From Naematelia aurantialba (lineage: Eukaryota > Basidiomycota > Tremellomycetes > Tremellales > Naemateliaceae), in assembly GCA_021527695.1 (NCBI GenBank), contig JAKFAO010000007.1, positions 1,116,001 through 1,180,000 on the forward strand: a stretch of 64,000 bases of DNA, in the 5' to 3' direction. Positions 60,413 through 64,000 of this stretch are shown in pieces. A program made the position numbers and the translations under genes. The first letter of the stretch is position 1. Each line of letters starts with the position of its first letter. The notes below the pieces were generated by a model. It saw only the letters and a program-made list of their open reading frames with translations, was not told the DNA's origin and made no database searches.

Positions 60413-63192
60413 ATGTCTGTCACAAATGGCAGCAGGCAAGAGCTCATACCAGATGACGGTCAGTCACATGCTGTGGAACAGTTCACCTTCAGCTTATATA
60501 TCGCTTCCAGGTACCGGCGTCTTGATGTCAGATCCATGGTGAGCAGTCAGTTTGCCTCCTTGTTGATGTTATCCAGGCTCGAACCGTTCTCGGGGGCTTT
60601 ACGTGAACGCTATACGGCGTACAAAAATCAGCTGGCAGTAATCGACAAGTATGAAGGCGGGCTTGCTCATTTCGCCGAAGGCTACAAGTCCATGGGGCTG
60701 CAGGTGGACTCGGAAGGTGGCGTGCGCTATAGGGAATGGGCTCCAAACGCCCTGCAAGCTAGACTCATTGGCGAGTTCAGTGAGCTTCATATATTCCCAT
60801 GTACCTGGACGACTCGCTGAAGGGTATTGAGATGGATGGTCACATACGGCCAACCCGATGACGAAGTCGGCATTTGGAGTCTGGGAGTGCTATGTTCCCC
60901 CGAAGGCACCTGGAGTGTGCGCAATCCCTCACGACTCAATGATAAAAATCTCTATGACTGTTCCATCTGGAGCATCCATTGATCGCATTCCTACTTGGAT
61001 CAGCAGAGTGACACAGGATCTCAACATCTCTCCAATCTACGATGGTCGATTTTGGAACCCACCCCAGGGCCAGGTATACCAATTCAAGCACGGTCACTCG
61101 ACCCAGTCGACTCTGGGCCTGAAAATCTACGAAGCTCATGGTAGGTCTGGTCGATCACTGTCGCTTATCATCGACAGTGGGCATTTCAAGCCCCAACATG
61201 CGTGTGACCACCTACAAGGAGTTTGAGATGGATGTCCTACCCAGGATAAAGAAACTCGGCTACAATACAATCCAAATGTAAACCTGCGTACGCACTATCC
61301 GGTTCCTAGCTGATAAGTCTAGGATGGCCGTTATGGAACACGCATATTACGCTTGTGCGCCGTCTAATTCATTGTGAATCCTCCATGCTGATGGAGCCGC
61401 CAGCCTTCGGTTACCAGGTGACGAACTTCTTTGCCGCTTCTTCTCGTTATGGTATGGTAGCTTAAGCTGGATAAGTTTAGGAGTAACCCAATCAGGTACT
61501 CCCGAGGAACTCAAGTCTCTCATAGATGCTGCCCACGGAATGGGGTTGACTGTCCTCTTGGACGTGGTACATTCGCACGCCTGCAAGAACATTGAGGACG
61601 GGTGAGTCGCTACTACCATACCGATGACTCAAGTGTCAGCATCAATATGTTTGATGGAACCGACCATCTGTATTTTCACGAAGGCGCTCGAGGTCGACAC
61701 GAGCTCTGGGATTCGCGACTGTTCAACTATGGACATCATGAGGTCCTACGCTTTCTGCTGTCCAATCTTCGATACTATATGGACGTATACATGTTTGATG
61801 GATTCCGCTTCGATGGTGTCACCAGTATGATGTATAAGCATCACGGAATCGGCACGGGCTTTTCTGGTAAGCATAGCCCCAGCTGGCCGCTCGCTCACTT
61901 CTAGGCGGCTACCATGAATATTTTGGGGAATCTGTTGACCTCGAAGCGATGGTGTACCTGATGCTGGTTTGTTCACCAAGGGAAGGGAATGCGCTGATGT
62001 GAGCGAAGGCCAACCAAATGCTCCACGAGACATACCCAAATGTGATCACCATCGCCGAAGACGTCTCTGGAATGCCTACGCTTTGTAGGCCTGTGCCCGA
62101 GGGAGGCGTCGGATTCGACTACCGCCTGTCTATGGCCATTCCGGATATGTTCATCAAGCTGCTCAAAGAGTCGACCGATGACCAGTGGCAGATGGGCGAT
62201 ATCGTTCATACCTTGACCAACCGCCGTCATTTGGAGAACAGCGTGGCCTACGCCGAGAGTCACGATCAGGCACTGGTTGGAGACAAGACCCTCGCGTTCT
62301 GGCTTATGGACAAAGAAATGTGTAGGTCTTCGGCTCAAAATTTATGACCTACCAATCGCGCGTAGATGATTTTATGTCCGATCTGTCTCCCTTGACCCCT
62401 ATAATTGATCGCGGGCTATCTCTACACAAAATGATCAGGCGAGTTCCAGCGCTAGCCTACTTTAACTCTGCTGATTACATTCAGGTTCCTCGTTCACACT
62501 CTGGGCGGTGAGGCATACCTCAATTTTGAGGGTAATGAATTCGGACATCCTGAGCAAGTCATCTGTCGTAAGGCATATATGGCATCCTGCTGAAGGTGCA
62601 GATGGATGGATTTCCCCCGAGAGGGTAATAACAACTCCTTCGCACATGCCCGACGACAGTTCAACCTTGTAGACGATGAACTCCTCCGCTACAAATACCT
62701 CAACGAGTTCGACGTGGCTATGAATTGGCTGGAAGCCCAGTACAAATGGCTGAGTTCACCCCAAGTTCGTAAAGAGCTTTACGACAAGCTAATACTCACA
62801 GGCGTACGTTTCTTTGAAGCATGAAGGGGACAAGGTCATCGTCTTTGAACGAGCCGGTCTTCTGTTCATATTCAACTGTTAGTGCCCGATGTCAGGATAA
62901 ACTGCTGAGTAATCTGGCAGTCCATCCCTCGAACTCTTTTGTCGATTATCGGGTGGGAGTGGATACTCCTGGAGAGTACAAAGTCGTCCTTACAAGTGAT
63001 GAAAAGCGGTTTGGTGGCCACGAGCGAATCGATCTGAATGGTCGGTACTTCACGACGCCGATGAGCTGGAATGGACGGAGCAATTGGCTGCAGGTAGGCG
63101 AATCATTGGACGAACCAGCCCATGAATCCACCACTGATCATATTTTGAAGGTGTACGCGCCAAACAGGACTGTCTTGGTGCTCGGCTTGTAA
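60413..63192 (+). CDS. GLC3: 1,4-alpha-glucan (glycogen) branching enzyme
   Basis: GH13 enzyme that makes alpha-1,6 branches in glycogen in the cytosol. It starts at 60413 ([16 protein letters not shown]). The N-terminal CBM48 region reads [19 protein letters not shown]. The catalytic barrel reads [50 protein letters not shown] (nucleophile Asp), [11 protein letters not shown] (acid Glu) and [14 protein letters not shown] (transition-state Asp). The C-terminal beta domain reads [33 protein letters not shown], and ends [13 protein letters not shown] at 63192. About ten introns and roughly 690 residues, the usual length for eukaryotic branching enzymes. Confidence 0.96.
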
Positions 63193-63373
63193 TAATGTAA
63201 AGCAGAATAGCTGTCCATACTCTTGACGCACGAAAGATCGATGACTATGACATGACAATGAAATGTTAGCGAAAAGTCCGCAAGCACCACACTCCGCAAA
63301 GCCAAAAAAGTGCGGAATTATATAAGCTTGAATAATATACGTAAGACCCTTCGCGTTTCTCAAGGAGACAAGC
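63193..63373. other. Branching enzyme 3' flank
   Basis: About 180 AT-richer bases between the stop codon and the start of the LTR; presumed 3' UTR. No other feature seen. Confidence 0.4.
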
Positions 63374-63863
63374 TGTCATGACCCGGTCCGGATTGTCATG
63401 ACCCACGTCGTGGTTTGACCTATCGTGGAAAAGCTCATAGTAGCAAACCGTGGAAAGTATCATCGTGGAAAAGCTCATAGTAGCAAATAGTGGAAAGTCT
63501 TATCGTGGAAGTACTTATCGTGGTTGAACCACGCGTGGAAGAGCCACAATGAGCGTGGGAGAGCCACGATGCCAGAGGTATAAAAGGATGCGCATTTTGT
63601 AGTTTGTAGTTCTCCAGTCTTTTATTTATCTCACATTCTTCTCTCACTTCTTCACTCACTTGTCTCACATTCTTTTGACACTGTCTTTACTCTTGCCTCA
63701 CATTCCTGGTCGATGCTACCTCATCGACCAGGCTGGTCACCGCTTGTCATCCAACCAATCCACAAGCTTCACGGTCTACACCTGTCAGACGTAGGCCAAG
63801 CTTAGTAAACCTTTGCGGTCCATCCTGTCTCAAGCCATCACTACTTGGGACAGGTTCGTGACA
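63374..63863 (+). mobile_element. LTR of an LTR retrotransposon, left end of an element running off the window
   Basis: About 490 bases opening TGTCATGACCC (a second copy of this start lies at 63394) and closing GGTTCGTGACA, so the ends form the short imperfect inverted repeat TGTCAyGAmCC typical of fungal LTRs (TG...CA). A TATA box lies at about 63580 (GGTATAAAAGG), followed by a pyrimidine-rich stretch, as in LTR promoters. The flanks (CAAGC before, GAAGG after) are not matching target duplications, so this is better read as a 5' LTR with the body to the right than as a solo LTR. No gag or pol is visible in the remaining 137 bases, so the superfamily is unknown. Confidence 0.72.
63421..63570 (+). 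repeat. Tandem repeats inside the LTR
   Basis: Two near-identical 40-base units, 63421-63460 and 63461-63500, each beginning (T/C)ATCGTGGAAAAGCTCATAG and containing TAGCAAA and GTGGAAAGT. Shorter related pieces (CGTGGAA, CGTGGTTGAACCACG, AGAGCCAC) continue to about 63570, making a dense GTGGAA/CCAC array. It sits just upstream of the LTR TATA box, the U3 position, so it may act as an enhancer. Confidence 0.75.
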
Positions 63864-63867
63864 GAAG

Positions 63868-64000
63868 GGCGCTCAGAGTATTGCTCTCAGAAGCAGACTC
63901 ACTCTTAGAAGCGAGTCTGTTCTTAGAACTCCACTCTGAGAGGCATTCTTAGAACCACTCTGAGAGCGACTCTCAGAGTGATTCTCAGAGTGAACCACCT
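63868..64000 (+). repeat. Array of CTCTGAGAG-like palindromic words after the LTR
   Basis: Words such as CTCAGAG, CTCTCAGA, TTCTTAGAA, ACTCTGAGAG and ACTCTCAGAGT repeat at roughly 10-20 base spacing to the right edge. They lie in the presumed leader of the retrotransposon, where a primer-binding site would be expected; I cannot identify the primer. Confidence 0.6.

Overview
The window is a gene-dense piece of a fungal nuclear chromosome. The coding regions are broken by many short GT-AG introns (mostly about 40-60 nt), and the predicted proteins look basidiomycete. My best guess is class Tremellomycetes, from intron size, protein resemblance and the LTR type; I have no database match to prove it. 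I can support 26 protein-coding genes, one intron-containing tRNA gene and the edge of an LTR retrotransposon.

Layout, left to right: eIF4G (-, runs off the left edge); WAPL cohesin-release factor (+); a GT49 LARGE-like glycosyltransferase (-); DNA topoisomerase II (-); Drs2-type P4-ATPase lipid flippase (+); RAD51C-like RecA-fold protein (-); tRNA-Ser(UGA) (+); proteasome beta-3 (+); porphobilinogen synthase HEM2 (-); PP1 inhibitor Ypi1 (+); a DHX29-type DExH helicase (-); ribosome-associated Hsp70 Ssb (+); a NoxA-type NADPH oxidase (+); a short-chain dehydrogenase (-); an unrecognised Ser/Pro-rich protein (+); MICOS subunit Mic26/27 (+); proteasome assembly chaperone Nas2 (-); bisphosphate nucleotidase Hal2/Met22 (+); XRCC2-like protein (-); PIG-U (-); Erv41 (+); complex I subunit NDUFA8 (+); BCKDH E1 beta (-); PKA catalytic subunit (+); Slx1 nuclease (+); Dph3 (-); glycogen branching enzyme (+); then an LTR at the right edge.

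Most genes are housekeeping and not functionally clustered. They are arranged largely as divergent pairs sharing a promoter, with convergent neighbours packed closely (20 bp between the stop codons of NDUFA8 and BCKDHB). Translation (eIF4G, the helicase, Ssb), proteasome (beta-3, Nas2), chromosome stability (Wapl, Top2, two RAD51 paralogues, Slx1) and mitochondria (Mic26/27, NDUFA8, BCKDHB, HEM2 in the wider sense) recur, but this may be chance.

The strongest signal not explained by the genes is a 10-base promoter element, GCCACGTGGT, found four times and only between divergent genes. Two of the copies (TOP2/DRS2 and proteasome beta-3) share a 16-base core. Other points of interest are an in-frame upstream start in HAL2 that would add a mitochondrial-type presequence, a complete NADPH oxidase, and the unrecognised protein with two similarly built halves. 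I do not see a defence island, biosynthetic cluster or other obviously new multi-gene system.
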